Source: DASZTV01 sp036267875 (lineage in GTDB: Bacteria > Actinomycetota > Actinomycetes > JAFAQI01). From it: 64,000 bases of DNA. Position numbers and translations under genes: made by a program. A model generated the notes under the pieces. The model saw only the letters and a list, made by a program, of their open reading frames with translations. It ran no database searches and was not told the origin of the DNA. Below, in pieces: positions 1-7,391 of the stretch (position 1 is its first letter; each line of letters opens with the position of its first letter). The stretch lies in the NCBI GenBank assembly GCA_036267875.1, contig DATAVE010000117.1, forward strand, positions 1 through 64,000, given 5' to 3'.

Positions 1-40
1 TCACGGTCCAGCAGCGGACTGCAACAAACTCCAAAAGCGG

Positions 41-83
41 CCTCTGACCTGGGAAAACACACTGTTGCACTTCCGGTCAGAGG
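41..83. repeat. 9-bp inverted repeat near the left edge
   Basis: The arms CCTCTGACC (41-49) and GGTCAGAGG (75-83) are perfect reverse complements separated by 25 bases. A second, non-nested pair, TGCAAC (20-25) and GTTGCA (64-69), lies across the first. No T-run follows, so it does not look like a simple terminator. It sits directly before the tRNA fragment and could be part of an integrase arm region or an operator. The repeat is directly visible; the role is a guess. Confidence 0.45.
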
Positions 84-96
84 ACGCAATTAACAG

Positions 97-140
97 CGCT
101 TACAACGAGGGGGTCGCAGGTTCGAGTCCTGCTGGGACCA
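97..140 (+). pseudogene. 3' fragment of a tRNA gene (possible attachment-site scar)
   Basis: Positions 116-132 form a perfect T-arm (GCAGG, loop TTCGAGT, CCTGC). They are preceded by GGGTC as variable loop and CGAGG as an anticodon-stem 3' strand, and followed by TGGGACC plus A as an acceptor 3' strand. The loop CTTACAA at 99-105 would read anticodon TAC (Val). The expected 5' strands (CCTCG for the anticodon stem, GGTCCCA for the acceptor) and any D-arm are absent upstream, so the gene is not intact. A lone tRNA 3' half is what remains at one end of an element integrated into a tRNA gene; in that reading the element would lie to the left. The ending CCACGAG does not encode a clean CCA. Confidence 0.5.
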
Positions 141-164
141 CGAGATGGGTGGAGGGAGCTGAGT

Positions 165-599
165 GTGGGCGCGGTTCAGGAGAAGCTGATCGAGAGCTTT
201 CTCGAAGCATGGGGAGACGGTCTCACCGAGCGGCCGGATACCGAGGCGATCGGACGCGCGCTCAGCGACGACGTCACGTGGCAGCTGTGGCTGCCCGGCG
301 GCCCGGTTCTGAGTGGCAAAGAGGCGGTACTGGCCGACATCGAACGGCAACTGCACTTCGCGACTCACATGCGCTGTTCGGTCATCACCATGACTTCGGA
401 CGACAAGACCGTCGTGACCGAGCGGCTCGACACTTTCCGGTCCGGCGATCGGGTGATCGAGCACAGTCTTTGCGCTGTGTTCGAGATCGACGACGAGGGC
501 AAGATAGCCGCTTGGCGCGAGTACTTCGACGTCGCCGACCTCGACCGGCAGCTACGAGAGGCGAGCGCGACCGTGCCGCGCGTCGGCAGCGCTGGGTAG
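165..599 (+). CDS. Limonene-1,2-epoxide hydrolase-like (SnoaL-fold) protein
   Basis: This 144-residue protein has the size and cone-like SnoaL/NTF2 fold signature of limonene-epoxide hydrolases, cofactor-free enzymes that add water to epoxides. The catalytic Asp-Arg-Asp set of that family appears to be kept: Arg87 and Asp89 in the TERLD segment, and Asp122 in WREYFD. The GTG start at 165 is chosen because GGAGGGAG ends six bases upstream; longer readings would run back through the tRNA fragment. It is convergent with the SDR gene, with one base between the stops. A plain SnoaL-like isomerase or ketosteroid-isomerase-type protein is the alternative. The substrate is unknown, but an epoxide from oxygenated catabolic intermediates would fit the region. 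Confidence 0.72.
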   Translation: MGAVQEKLIESFLEAWGDGLTERPDTEAIGRALSDDVTWQLWLPGGPVLSGKEAVLADIERQLHFATHMRCSVITMTSDDKTVVTERLDTFRSGDRVIEHSLCAVFEIDDEGKIAAWREYFDVADLDRQLREASATVPRVGSAG

Positions 600-600
600 C

Positions 601-1398
601 TCAGTCGCCGAGGAGCCGGGCCGCGAGACCGAAATGGCTCTGTGCGGTCAACCCGCCGTCCACGGTCAGGGCCTGGCCAGTGACATACGACGCCTCGTCG
701 CTGCACAGCCATAGCGCTGCCGCGGCGATCTCCTCGGGCTGAGCGAGGCGTCCGATCGGTGGCACGTCGGGACCGAGCTTCGCGAGGCGTGGGTTCGCAT
801 TCAGCCCGTGGAGCATCGGCGGAGTGGCGGTCATGCCCGGGCAGATGCAGTTCACGCGCACGCCCGCTGAGGCATGGTCGACGGCGAGGGCGCGGGTCAG
901 GCTGATCACAGCTGCCTTTGTCGCGGCGTATCCGACCTGCCGGTCGTCAGCGAACAGCCCGGAGACCGAGGCCGTCGAGAGGATGCAGCCGTGTCCTTGC
1001 GCGGCCATGATCGGAACGGCGTGCTTTGCGGAGAAGAAGATCGCCGAGACGTTGGTGTTCCACATTCGGGCCCAGTCGTTCTCGGAGAGATCGACGGCGG
1101 TGCCTACCCGAGTCATCGCTGCGTTGTTGAACACCACGTCGAGCCGGCCGTAGGAATCGAACGCGGTCCGCACCATCTCGGCGACGGCTTGCGAATCCGA
1201 CACGTCGACCTCGTGGGCGAGAGCAGCTCCACCGGCTGCCTCGATGTCGGCGGTGCATTCCTGCGCTCGGTCGGCGCGGAGATCCGCGACGAGCACCTTG
1301 GCGCCCTCCGCCGCGAACCGCAGGGCGCTTGCGCGTCCGATCCCGGACCCAGCACCCGTGACGATTGCCACTTTGCCGTGGAGCAGGCCGGTCATCAC
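601..1398 (-). CDS. Short-chain dehydrogenase/reductase
   Basis: A 265-residue classical SDR, cytosolic, using NAD(P)H to interconvert an alcohol and a ketone. The nucleotide-binding motif TGAGSGIG is at residues 15-22, NNAA follows in the fourth strand, and the catalytic Ser144, Tyr157 and Lys161 have normal spacing. The C-terminus ends in the usual G-x-x-x-x-VDGG pattern. The start is GTG (1398), four bases inside the end of the upstream gene (GTGA), with ATG at 1395 as alternative; this implies translational coupling to the secreted protein at 1395-2687. The substrate is not readable from sequence. The catabolic neighbourhood suggests a hydroxy-acyl or hydroxy-steroid type. Confidence 0.85.
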   Translation of the reverse strand: MMTGLLHGKVAIVTGAGSGIGRASALRFAAEGAKVLVADLRADRAQECTADIEAAGGAALAHEVDVSDSQAVAEMVRTAFDSYGRLDVVFNNAAMTRVGTAVDLSENDWARMWNTNVSAIFFSAKHAVPIMAAQGHGCILSTASVSGLFADDRQVGYAATKAAVISLTRALAVDHASAGVRVNCICPGMTATPPMLHGLNANPRLAKLGPDVPPIGRLAQPEEIAAAALWLCSDEASYVTGQALTVDGGLTAQSHFGLAARLLGD

Positions 1399-2687
1399 GC
1401 CTCGCGATGCCGGGTGAACTTCGGCAGCAGCGTGGCGAGGGACTGGCTCGCGGTTACGCTCAGGTTGAGGTTGCCCCAGCCGTAGCCGCCGACGTAGGCG
1501 GCCCAGATCGCAGTTGCCCGCAGCTCGCGACGCGCGGCCGCAACGTTTCGGGTGGCAACGGCAGTGATTGCGTTCATCGCGTTGGCCTGGTTGCCCATTG
1601 TCGCGTATGCCGCCCAGGTCAGTACGCGGTTGTACTGCGCTTGGCCAAGCCCGCGATAGCTAGAGGCAAGCGGGACGCCGATCCCGTATACCCCGGTGCC
1701 GTACAGGTCGAACCGTGCCTGGGTCAGCGGCAGTGACATCTCGCCGGCACCGCCGTTGACGACGCCCTGGTAGCGCGAAGCGACCGTGCCGTGGGACGAG
1801 GCGACCTTCCGGTAAGCCGCTTCCGCGCGGGCGAGGTAAGGCGTCAGGGCAATGCCGTAGTGCGCATCGAGCAGCTTGGCGGAGTCATGGGTGAACAGGT
1901 TTGTCACTGCCGGTTTGGCCGCTGTCGGTGCGTCCAGGCCGGGCGGCACGATGTCGTGCAGCCAGGTCGAGTCGTAGCCGAACGCCGCGAGGTTGTCGGC
2001 GGGCGGCAGGATCTGGGTGACCAACGTGGCTGAGTCGAGACCTGACGGCGGAATGATCAGGTTGCTTCGCAGCGTGGCGCGCGCCGCGGCAAGCACCGCT
2101 TGCGCGTTCCTGTTGCTCGCTGCCGCGCGCAGCTTGTCGACGAAGTTGTTGTAGTAGGTGTTGATGCCGGCGTTGCTGAACGGCAGGCCGAAGTGGACCG
2201 GCAGCACATCGGTGTCGACGACGTCCATCCGCAGCCACACACCTCCGTAGTAGCCGGCGACGTGAGCGACCCACAGCAGCTTGCTGAGATCTGCCGGCTT
2301 GCTCGGATCGAGACCGTGGGTGTCCGATGTCGTACCTGCGACGACGTTGTTGAGCCACTCGGGCAGCCACAGCACCAGGAAGTCCTGCATGTTCTCGGCT
2401 GTCGTGGTTCGCCCGTACGCGGTGACGTGGCGGTGGTTCGCGTAGTCGCGGGCGAGCGCATCGAACAGCTTCGGCGCGCTGTGTACGTCATGCCTCGCGA
2501 GCGCGGGGTACCCCGTCGCTGTTCCCGGGTACCACGTCAGCGCGAGCCCGGTTACCTGCGGCTGCTTCGAGTGATCGGTGACAGCCGCTGCCGATATCGA
2601 CGTGCCCGATATGGCGAGTGCCGTGACCAGCGGCAACGCCGCAACGAATGCGACCCGTCGCAATCCGGTTCCGTACGGACCCGCCAT
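1395..2687 (-). CDS. Secreted protein of unknown family (paralogue of 5464-6474)
   Basis: This 430-residue protein starts with a signal peptide (basic MAGPYGTGLRRVAF, then a hydrophobic stretch to about residue 34) and is predicted to be exported. I do not recognise a family. It is rich in Ala, Tyr and Trp with no cysteine pattern and no obvious catalytic motif. By eye it aligns over much of its length with the non-secreted protein at 5464-6474: a Tyr-Tyr/Trp-Gly-Gly-x-x-x-Leu-Arg block near residue 155, a TPYLARAEAAYRK segment, and a later block ending in WAAYVGG. Both genes also share an upstream element. It leads an operon with the SDR gene through a four-base overlap. Function unknown. 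Confidence 0.75.
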   Translation of the reverse strand: MAGPYGTGLRRVAFVAALPLVTALAISGTSISAAAVTDHSKQPQVTGLALTWYPGTATGYPALARHDVHSAPKLFDALARDYANHRHVTAYGRTTTAENMQDFLVLWLPEWLNNVVAGTTSDTHGLDPSKPADLSKLLWVAHVAGYYGGVWLRMDVVDTDVLPVHFGLPFSNAGINTYYNNFVDKLRAAASNRNAQAVLAAARATLRSNLIIPPSGLDSATLVTQILPPADNLAAFGYDSTWLHDIVPPGLDAPTAAKPAVTNLFTHDSAKLLDAHYGIALTPYLARAEAAYRKVASSHGTVASRYQGVVNGGAGEMSLPLTQARFDLYGTGVYGIGVPLASSYRGLGQAQYNRVLTWAAYATMGNQANAMNAITAVATRNVAAARRELRATAIWAAYVGGYGWGNLNLSVTASQSLATLLPKFTRHREA

Positions 2688-2709
2688 TCTGAAGCTACCG
2701 CCGTTCGCT

Positions 2710-2726
2710 AAACACGCATGTCAGAT
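2710..2726 (-). promoter_or_regulatory. Shared 17-bp element AAACAC-NN-ATGTCAGAT, copy 1
   Basis: On the plus strand this reads AAACACGCATGTCAGAT, beginning 22 bases before the ATG of the secreted unknown protein. The same 17-bp pattern, differing only at the two N positions, lies before the paralogous gene at 5464-6474. On the minus strand it is ATCTGACAT-NN-GTGTTT, preceded by TTCGAC, which could serve as a weak -35. An operator or a promoter core for an alternative sigma factor are both possible. Confidence 0.5.
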
Positions 2727-2736
2727 ACGTCGAATA

Positions 2737-4098
2737 CTAGTGACGCAGCTCGCGTGAGCGGGGCTGAGGCGCATGCCGGTGTTGGGTGATCCACGATCCG
2801 GCCGGGCCGTTGAGCATGCGTGCGCGATGCAGCCGCCGATGCAGCAGTGCGACCAGCTGTGCATCGTGTTGCCCGTCGTCGTGCAGTACGTAGTCCTCCA
2901 AGCGCCGTTCGCCGTCGGCCCATGACTCCGGGCGCGTTCCCAACAGCTCGGCCAGGTCGTCGAGGTCGGCGGCAATCACTGTGCTTCCGATCTCGTCGAT
3001 TCGCGCGAGATGGCGCGCGAGCCGGACTGCCATGCGGCGGCGATAGCGTTCGGCGCCTTCACCCAGCTCGGCCTGCTCCAAGGCTGTGACCAGATGCCGA
3101 TGCGCGGGACCGAAACCGGACTCGATCGCAGTGGGCTCGACCACCTCGGGTAGCTCGACATCTTGCACGGTCGCGATGCCTTCGAGCGCCATCAGGTTCG
3201 TCTCGATGCACCAGCTCAGGTTGAGCATGTAGTCCGCGCCGGGGACCGGATCTGCCAGCACGTCGTGAAACTCGAGCTGGTTGGACAGCGACCACAGGAT
3301 GTAGTGGTACTGCACGGCGTCGAGGTCGATGGCGGTTCCGCTGCGCTCTTCGTAGTAGCGCAACAGCGCGGCGACGTCGCCGAACTCGAGGAACGGGTTG
3401 CGAACCCAAAGCCCGGCGAGATCCTGCATGGGATCGCCGATGTGACCGAACTCCAGGTCGATCATCGCGGTGATCCGGCCGCCCTGGTGGAGGAACTGGC
3501 CCGAGTCCCACACGATTGCCGACTCGCGGCCGCGCGAGTCGGGCCGATGTCGTGCGAGCCATCCCAACGCAAACTCCAGGAACGGGTCGGGACGCTTCTT
3601 CAGCGCCCGGTACGCGACCCGTTCGAAGTGCTGAAGTCCCACGAGGCCGGCGTCTGCCGGGGTGCCCGCCCGCACGATGTCGGCAGCAGAGAATGCCTCG
3701 ACGTCGATCGCATGGAGCTGCACCAAGGCGTCGACGTAGTCGTGCATCACGGCTCGTCTCTCGTCGTCGGTTGTGTCGACGAAGCTGTCCCGACCGGGCA
3801 CTCGCTCCATCGCTATGGCGCGCGGCTCGTCCGACCAGCCCAGTACGCGCGGCACCGGGATGCCTTCGCTGTGAAGCACGGACTGAAAGCGCATCTCGTG
3901 GGCCAGGGGAAACGCTGACGGCGAGTCGAGCCGATCGCCCCGGACGTACACCGACACGGCGCCGTCCGGGTGGTCGATGTCGACGTACCACGCCGGTCGC
4001 CAGCGGGCCTGTCGCTCGATGTGGACGACCCGGCCGCCCACGTCGCGCTCCAGCCACCGGGTGATCCAGTCGCTGTCGCCCGCGATGCCGCCCGTCAT
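2737..4098 (-). CDS. APH/choline-kinase-family phosphotransferase-like protein
   Basis: A 453-residue protein with the aminoglycoside-phosphotransferase (APH) fold, which normally moves the ATP gamma-phosphate to a small hydroxylated substrate. The C-lobe motif MIDLEFGHIGDP is clear (metal-binding Asp). The catalytic loop, usually HGDxxxxN, instead reads VWDSGQFL, so the Brenner His is replaced and Asn appears as Gln at Asp+3. The ORF could begin at 4107, but ATG at 4098 gives an ATGA overlap with the upstream paralogue and is preferred. It is about 100 residues longer than many APH proteins because of a helical C-terminal extension. With the gene at 4095-5456 it forms a tandem pair; an acyl-CoA-metabolism link is likely from context only. 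Confidence 0.75.
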   Translation of the reverse strand: MTGGIAGDSDWITRWLERDVGGRVVHIERQARWRPAWYVDIDHPDGAVSVYVRGDRLDSPSAFPLAHEMRFQSVLHSEGIPVPRVLGWSDEPRAIAMERVPGRDSFVDTTDDERRAVMHDYVDALVQLHAIDVEAFSAADIVRAGTPADAGLVGLQHFERVAYRALKKRPDPFLEFALGWLARHRPDSRGRESAIVWDSGQFLHQGGRITAMIDLEFGHIGDPMQDLAGLWVRNPFLEFGDVAALLRYYEERSGTAIDLDAVQYHYILWSLSNQLEFHDVLADPVPGADYMLNLSWCIETNLMALEGIATVQDVELPEVVEPTAIESGFGPAHRHLVTALEQAELGEGAERYRRRMAVRLARHLARIDEIGSTVIAADLDDLAELLGTRPESWADGERRLEDYVLHDDGQHDAQLVALLHRRLHRARMLNGPAGSWITQHRHAPQPRSRELRH

Positions 4099-5456
4099 CG
4101 CGCCCAAGTGGCACCTGCGAGTGGTTGCGGGCTGATGTGAATCAGCTTCTCGTGGCGGGCGCCGGTGCCCTGGATGAGGAACTGCTGGCGCTGGGTCCAG
4201 CGGTGGAAGTAACGCACCAGTGCGACATCGCTGTCAGGGGAGGCGGTCATCACGAAGCCTTCCAGCGCTGCTTCCGCGGTGCTGAGGTCCGGCTGACGTT
4301 TCCCCACGAGCTCGGAGATCTCCTGCACCGCGAGCGACTCCAGCTCGCGACCGTAGACGTGGACATGTTCGGCGAAGCGCGTGACGGCGCGAGCACTGTC
4401 CGCGCGGAAGCTCTCGAACGCACTGCTGGTGGGCCATTCGTCGAGCAGTGACATCAGGTTCTTGTACGAGGCGTGCCAGTACGACGCGGAGAGACCCTCG
4501 TTGGGCCCATCGACGCGCTCCAGCGGCGCGCCGAGCACCTGCGCGATCGCCTCGAGCGCCCAGCGTCCGCACCCGACGAGCCAGGTGAAGTACTCGAGCC
4601 AGCTGTCGCCGCTCACCGGGTTGCGGACCGAGTCCTCCCACTGGAACGGCGTCATCAGCGACCAGCCCGCCGTGTGAAACTCGACGGCGTCCTTGTCGAT
4701 CCGATCGCCAGTGGCTGCTTCGTACTTGCGGGCAAGCACCCCGATGTCGCCGAGGGGCTCCTCGCAGTCACGGCTGCGCATGGCCGCGAACTCTGCAACC
4801 GGGTCGCCGACGTAGGCCGCTTCGAAGTCGATGAGACCGGTCAGCTTGCGGTCCTCGTACAGGAACTGAGCGGCGTCGGCTTGGATCAGCGCCCGTCGGT
4901 CGCGCCCGGTAGGGACGTTGCGCTGAAGCCAGCGCCACATGAACTCGATCATCGGGCTCGGTGCCGACTTCGCGGCGCGGTAGTTCGCCTCGCCTTTGGC
5001 GTAGAGGTTCAGAGCGGCGCCGCGGTTGTCGGCAGGAACGGCCAGGCCGATCTCCTCGAGTTCGGCGACATCGATCGCATGCATCCGTCGCATGGCCTCG
5101 ATGTACTGGTCGAGCACCGCGTCGCGTTCAGCGTCGTCGACTGCCGTCGCGAGGTTGACCCGGCCGGGCAGGCGGTCCATCACGATGGCGGGTGGGTCGC
5201 CGATCATCCCGTGGACGGTCGGGACCGGGATGTCGTGCTTGCGCAGCAGGCGGTTGACGTCGGCCTCCTGCGTCAGCGTGATCATCTCGCGGAAGTTGCC
5301 GCCGCGGTGCCCACGCACGTAGTAGCGACTCACCGACCCGTCTTGCGACAGATCGGCAAACCAGGCGGCGCGCCAGCGCTCCTGCCGCTCGAGGGTGACG
5401 ACTGTGCCGCCCAGCTCGCGCTCGAGCCAGACCCGCACCAACTGGTCGACGTCCAC
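4095..5456 (-). CDS. APH-family phosphotransferase-like protein (tandem paralogue)
   Basis: About 453 residues, clearly paralogous to the next gene downstream along its full length (WLERELGG-x-VV-x-LERQERW near the N-terminus, then GLIDFEAAYVGDP in the C-lobe). The catalytic loop again deviates: QADAAQFL in place of HGDxxxxN, with Asp kept and Gln instead of Asn. The open frame extends to 5534 but that part overlaps the upstream gene and has a low-complexity Arg-rich composition. GTG at 5456, eight bases after the upstream stop, matches the paralogue's N-terminus. No strong Shine-Dalgarno is visible, so translation probably depends on coupling. Substrate unknown. Confidence 0.75.
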   Translation of the reverse strand: MDVDQLVRVWLERELGGTVVTLERQERWRAAWFADLSQDGSVSRYYVRGHRGGNFREMITLTQEADVNRLLRKHDIPVPTVHGMIGDPPAIVMDRLPGRVNLATAVDDAERDAVLDQYIEAMRRMHAIDVAELEEIGLAVPADNRGAALNLYAKGEANYRAAKSAPSPMIEFMWRWLQRNVPTGRDRRALIQADAAQFLYEDRKLTGLIDFEAAYVGDPVAEFAAMRSRDCEEPLGDIGVLARKYEAATGDRIDKDAVEFHTAGWSLMTPFQWEDSVRNPVSGDSWLEYFTWLVGCGRWALEAIAQVLGAPLERVDGPNEGLSASYWHASYKNLMSLLDEWPTSSAFESFRADSARAVTRFAEHVHVYGRELESLAVQEISELVGKRQPDLSTAEAALEGFVMTASPDSDVALVRYFHRWTQRQQFLIQGTGARHEKLIHISPQPLAGATWAR

Positions 5457-5463
5457 CGGGTGC

Positions 5464-6474
5464 CTATGCCGCAACGACCTGCGGGAGCGTGGCATCGGTG
5501 TCGAGGAGACCGAGCATCCAGCCCGGCGTCGCACCGAGGTAGAGCGCGTTGCACATCACGGCCAGCTTCGCGGTCTCGGCATCCTGGTTGATCAGTGCGG
5601 TGATCGCGGCCAGTCCAGCGGCCTCCATGCCGAAGGTCAGAATGGAGCTCCAGCGGATGGTCTCTTCCCAGTAGGCATCGGTCCAATGGTCCTGCGCGTC
5701 CCCACCCCACGTGATGTTGCCGAAGTCGATTGCCCCTTTCCAGATCTCGCGAAGGTCGGCCTGCCCCTCCTCGCCGGCCAGGATCGTCTCGTAGGCGACA
5801 GGGTCGGTCGCTACGGCCCGTTCGTACGCCGAACGCCACACCTTCAGGTAGTCAGGCGTCGACAGGTCGTAGTCCACGCGCATGAAGTGACGGCTGTTGA
5901 TCCGCACGACCGAAGGCTTGGGGCTGCGGTTCGGACGTCGCTGACCGATCGGTGGATCCTCGGTCTTGATGACCTGCACTCCGGCGTTGTAGCCGACGCC
6001 GTGAATCGGGTTGGAGGTCGAGCCTTCGCGCAAGATCGACGGCAACAGGCTCAGGCAGGCTTCTCCGCCGCCGCGAATGGCCGCCATGCGCTGGGCCATG
6101 AGCTGGACGACACCGTCTTGCACCTCCGCGAATGGCGGGGACGGCAGTGTGATTCCCAGGTTCTTGAACGCCGGCGGCATACCCCAGTGCTCGCGCAGCT
6201 CGAGGCCGCCCCAGTAGCTGGAGGCGTAGATGGCCCAGGCCTGCTCGCCGATCTCGTCGGGATCGACGTTGCCTTCCATGACCGGCCCGGACAGCCGGTC
6301 GGTCATCCACCCGTTGAATCCTGTCCAGTACGCCTGTGGAGTCGACAACGTTGCCGCCGTAGGTGCGTACTCACTCACCAGGCGATCCACGAGGGCCGGG
6401 GACATCGGCATGAGCTCGGCCAGGTTCGGCAGCAACGGCGGCCCGTCGCCGACGAATCGCGGTTGGGCCGTCAT
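5464..6474 (-). CDS. Uncharacterised protein, non-secreted paralogue of 1395-2687
   Basis: A 336-residue protein with no signal peptide and no family I recognise. It is rich in Trp and Tyr. It shares with the secreted protein at 1395-2687 a Tyr-Trp-Gly-Gly-x-x-x-Leu-Arg block (near residue 88), a TPDYLKVWRSAYER segment, and a C-terminal helical block (TFGMEAAGLAAITALI followed by ALYLGA). It heads an operon with the two APH-like genes: its stop is eight bases before the next start. A 17-bp element shared with the paralogue's promoter lies about 50 bases upstream. A helical, oxygenase-like or binding role is possible but nothing proves it. Confidence 0.7.
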   Translation of the reverse strand: MTAQPRFVGDGPPLLPNLAELMPMSPALVDRLVSEYAPTAATLSTPQAYWTGFNGWMTDRLSGPVMEGNVDPDEIGEQAWAIYASSYWGGLELREHWGMPPAFKNLGITLPSPPFAEVQDGVVQLMAQRMAAIRGGGEACLSLLPSILREGSTSNPIHGVGYNAGVQVIKTEDPPIGQRRPNRSPKPSVVRINSRHFMRVDYDLSTPDYLKVWRSAYERAVATDPVAYETILAGEEGQADLREIWKGAIDFGNITWGGDAQDHWTDAYWEETIRWSSILTFGMEAAGLAAITALINQDAETAKLAVMCNALYLGATPGWMLGLLDTDATLPQVVAA

Positions 6475-6522
6475 CGATGGAACCTCGTCATCCCTGGCGC
6501 TCCCTTCGTTGCGCGATTACGG

Positions 6523-6546
6523 AAACACAGATGTCAGATTCCGACA
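6523..6546 (-). promoter_or_regulatory. Shared 17-bp element, copy 2, with overlapping dyad
   Basis: AAACACAGATGTCAGAT (6523-6539) repeats the element at 2710-2726. Here it overlaps a near-perfect 15-bp dyad TGTCAGATTCCGACA (6532-6546; six of seven arm positions pair). Minus-strand TTGTCG (6543-6548) could be a -35, but no consensus -10 follows at 17 bases. The 104-bp gap between 6475 and 6578 holds no other feature I can see. Confidence 0.5.
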
Positions 6547-6578
6547 AGGACATACCCCTCGACGTGGCGAGGGACCGA

Positions 6579-7391
6579 CTACCGCCCCAGGTAGTCAGGC
6601 GGCCGACGTTCGATGAACGCGGCAACACCCTCGGTTGCATCCGTCGCTGTCATCTGCACCTCTTGTGCCATCGCCTCCGCGAGCAGTGCCGAGGCGCGGT
6701 CCTGGTCGAGAGAGAGGTTGAGCAGGCGCTTCGTCAGCGCGATTGCGCTGGTCGGGCCCGCTGCGAGCCGCTCGGCGAGCTCGGTGACGGTGGCGCGGAG
6801 GTCGTCGCGCGGCACGACGCGGTTGACCAGGCCGAGTGCGGCCGCCTCAGCAGCCGGCAGCGTGTCGCCGAGCAGTGCCAGCTCCTTCGCCTTCTGCAGG
6901 CCGACCCGCCTTGGCAGCAGGTAGGCGCCGACGGCGTCGAGCACGATCCCGCGCAGCAGCATCGACTCGATGAAGCTGGCCTCTTGCGCCGCGACAACGA
7001 GATCGCAGGCGAACGCGAGATGTGCGCCGAGCCCCGCTGCTGTCCCCTGGACTTCGGCGATGACCGGCTTGCCGCAGTCGAGCACTGAGCTGATGAGTCG
7101 CTGCGAGCCGCTCATCAGCAAACGGATGGCGTCTCCGGTGCGACGCTCGCCGGCCTGGCCGGCGCGGATGCCGCCGGCGTCGGCGCCGGCGCAGAAGTGG
7201 CGACCTTCGGCGCGCAGCACGATCGCCCGGACGTCAGCTCGGCCGTCGCACTCGTCGAGCAGCTCGATGATGCGATTGCGGCCCTCCGGCCGGAGCGCGT
7301 TGGCGGAGTCTGGCCGGTTCAGCGTGATGGTGGCGATCGCGCCGTCGACGCGGAACAGCACCTCGTCGTTGACGGCATCAGAGGGAGTCAT
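6579..7391 (-). CDS. Enoyl-CoA hydratase/isomerase (crotonase family)
   Basis: A 270-residue crotonase-superfamily protein that would hydrate or isomerise an enoyl-CoA in the cytosol. The first oxyanion-hole segment is EGRHFCAGAD and the second is QGTAAGLGAHLAFACD; both supply backbone amides that hold the thioester carbonyl. The usual catalytic Glu region is divergent (RGIVLDAVGAYLLPRRVG), so isomerase or another crotonase activity cannot be excluded. The frame runs to 7556, but ATG at 7391 has a strong AGGAGG just upstream and an ATGA overlap with the hydrolase gene, which fixes the start. It ends with ERRPPDYLGR, the ordinary crotonase C-terminus. Confidence 0.88.
   Translation of the reverse strand: MTPSDAVNDEVLFRVDGAIATITLNRPDSANALRPEGRNRIIELLDECDGRADVRAIVLRAEGRHFCAGADAGGIRAGQAGERRTGDAIRLLMSGSQRLISSVLDCGKPVIAEVQGTAAGLGAHLAFACDLVVAAQEASFIESMLLRGIVLDAVGAYLLPRRVGLQKAKELALLGDTLPAAEAAALGLVNRVVPRDDLRATVTELAERLAAGPTSAIALTKRLLNLSLDQDRASALLAEAMAQEVQMTATDATEGVAAFIERRPPDYLGR

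Noticed and set aside
65..742. A 225-codon frame across the tRNA fragment and the epoxide-hydrolase-like gene
   Set aside because: Arg-rich, low-complexity composition and overlap with the better-supported gene at 165-599, which has a Shine-Dalgarno and family motifs.
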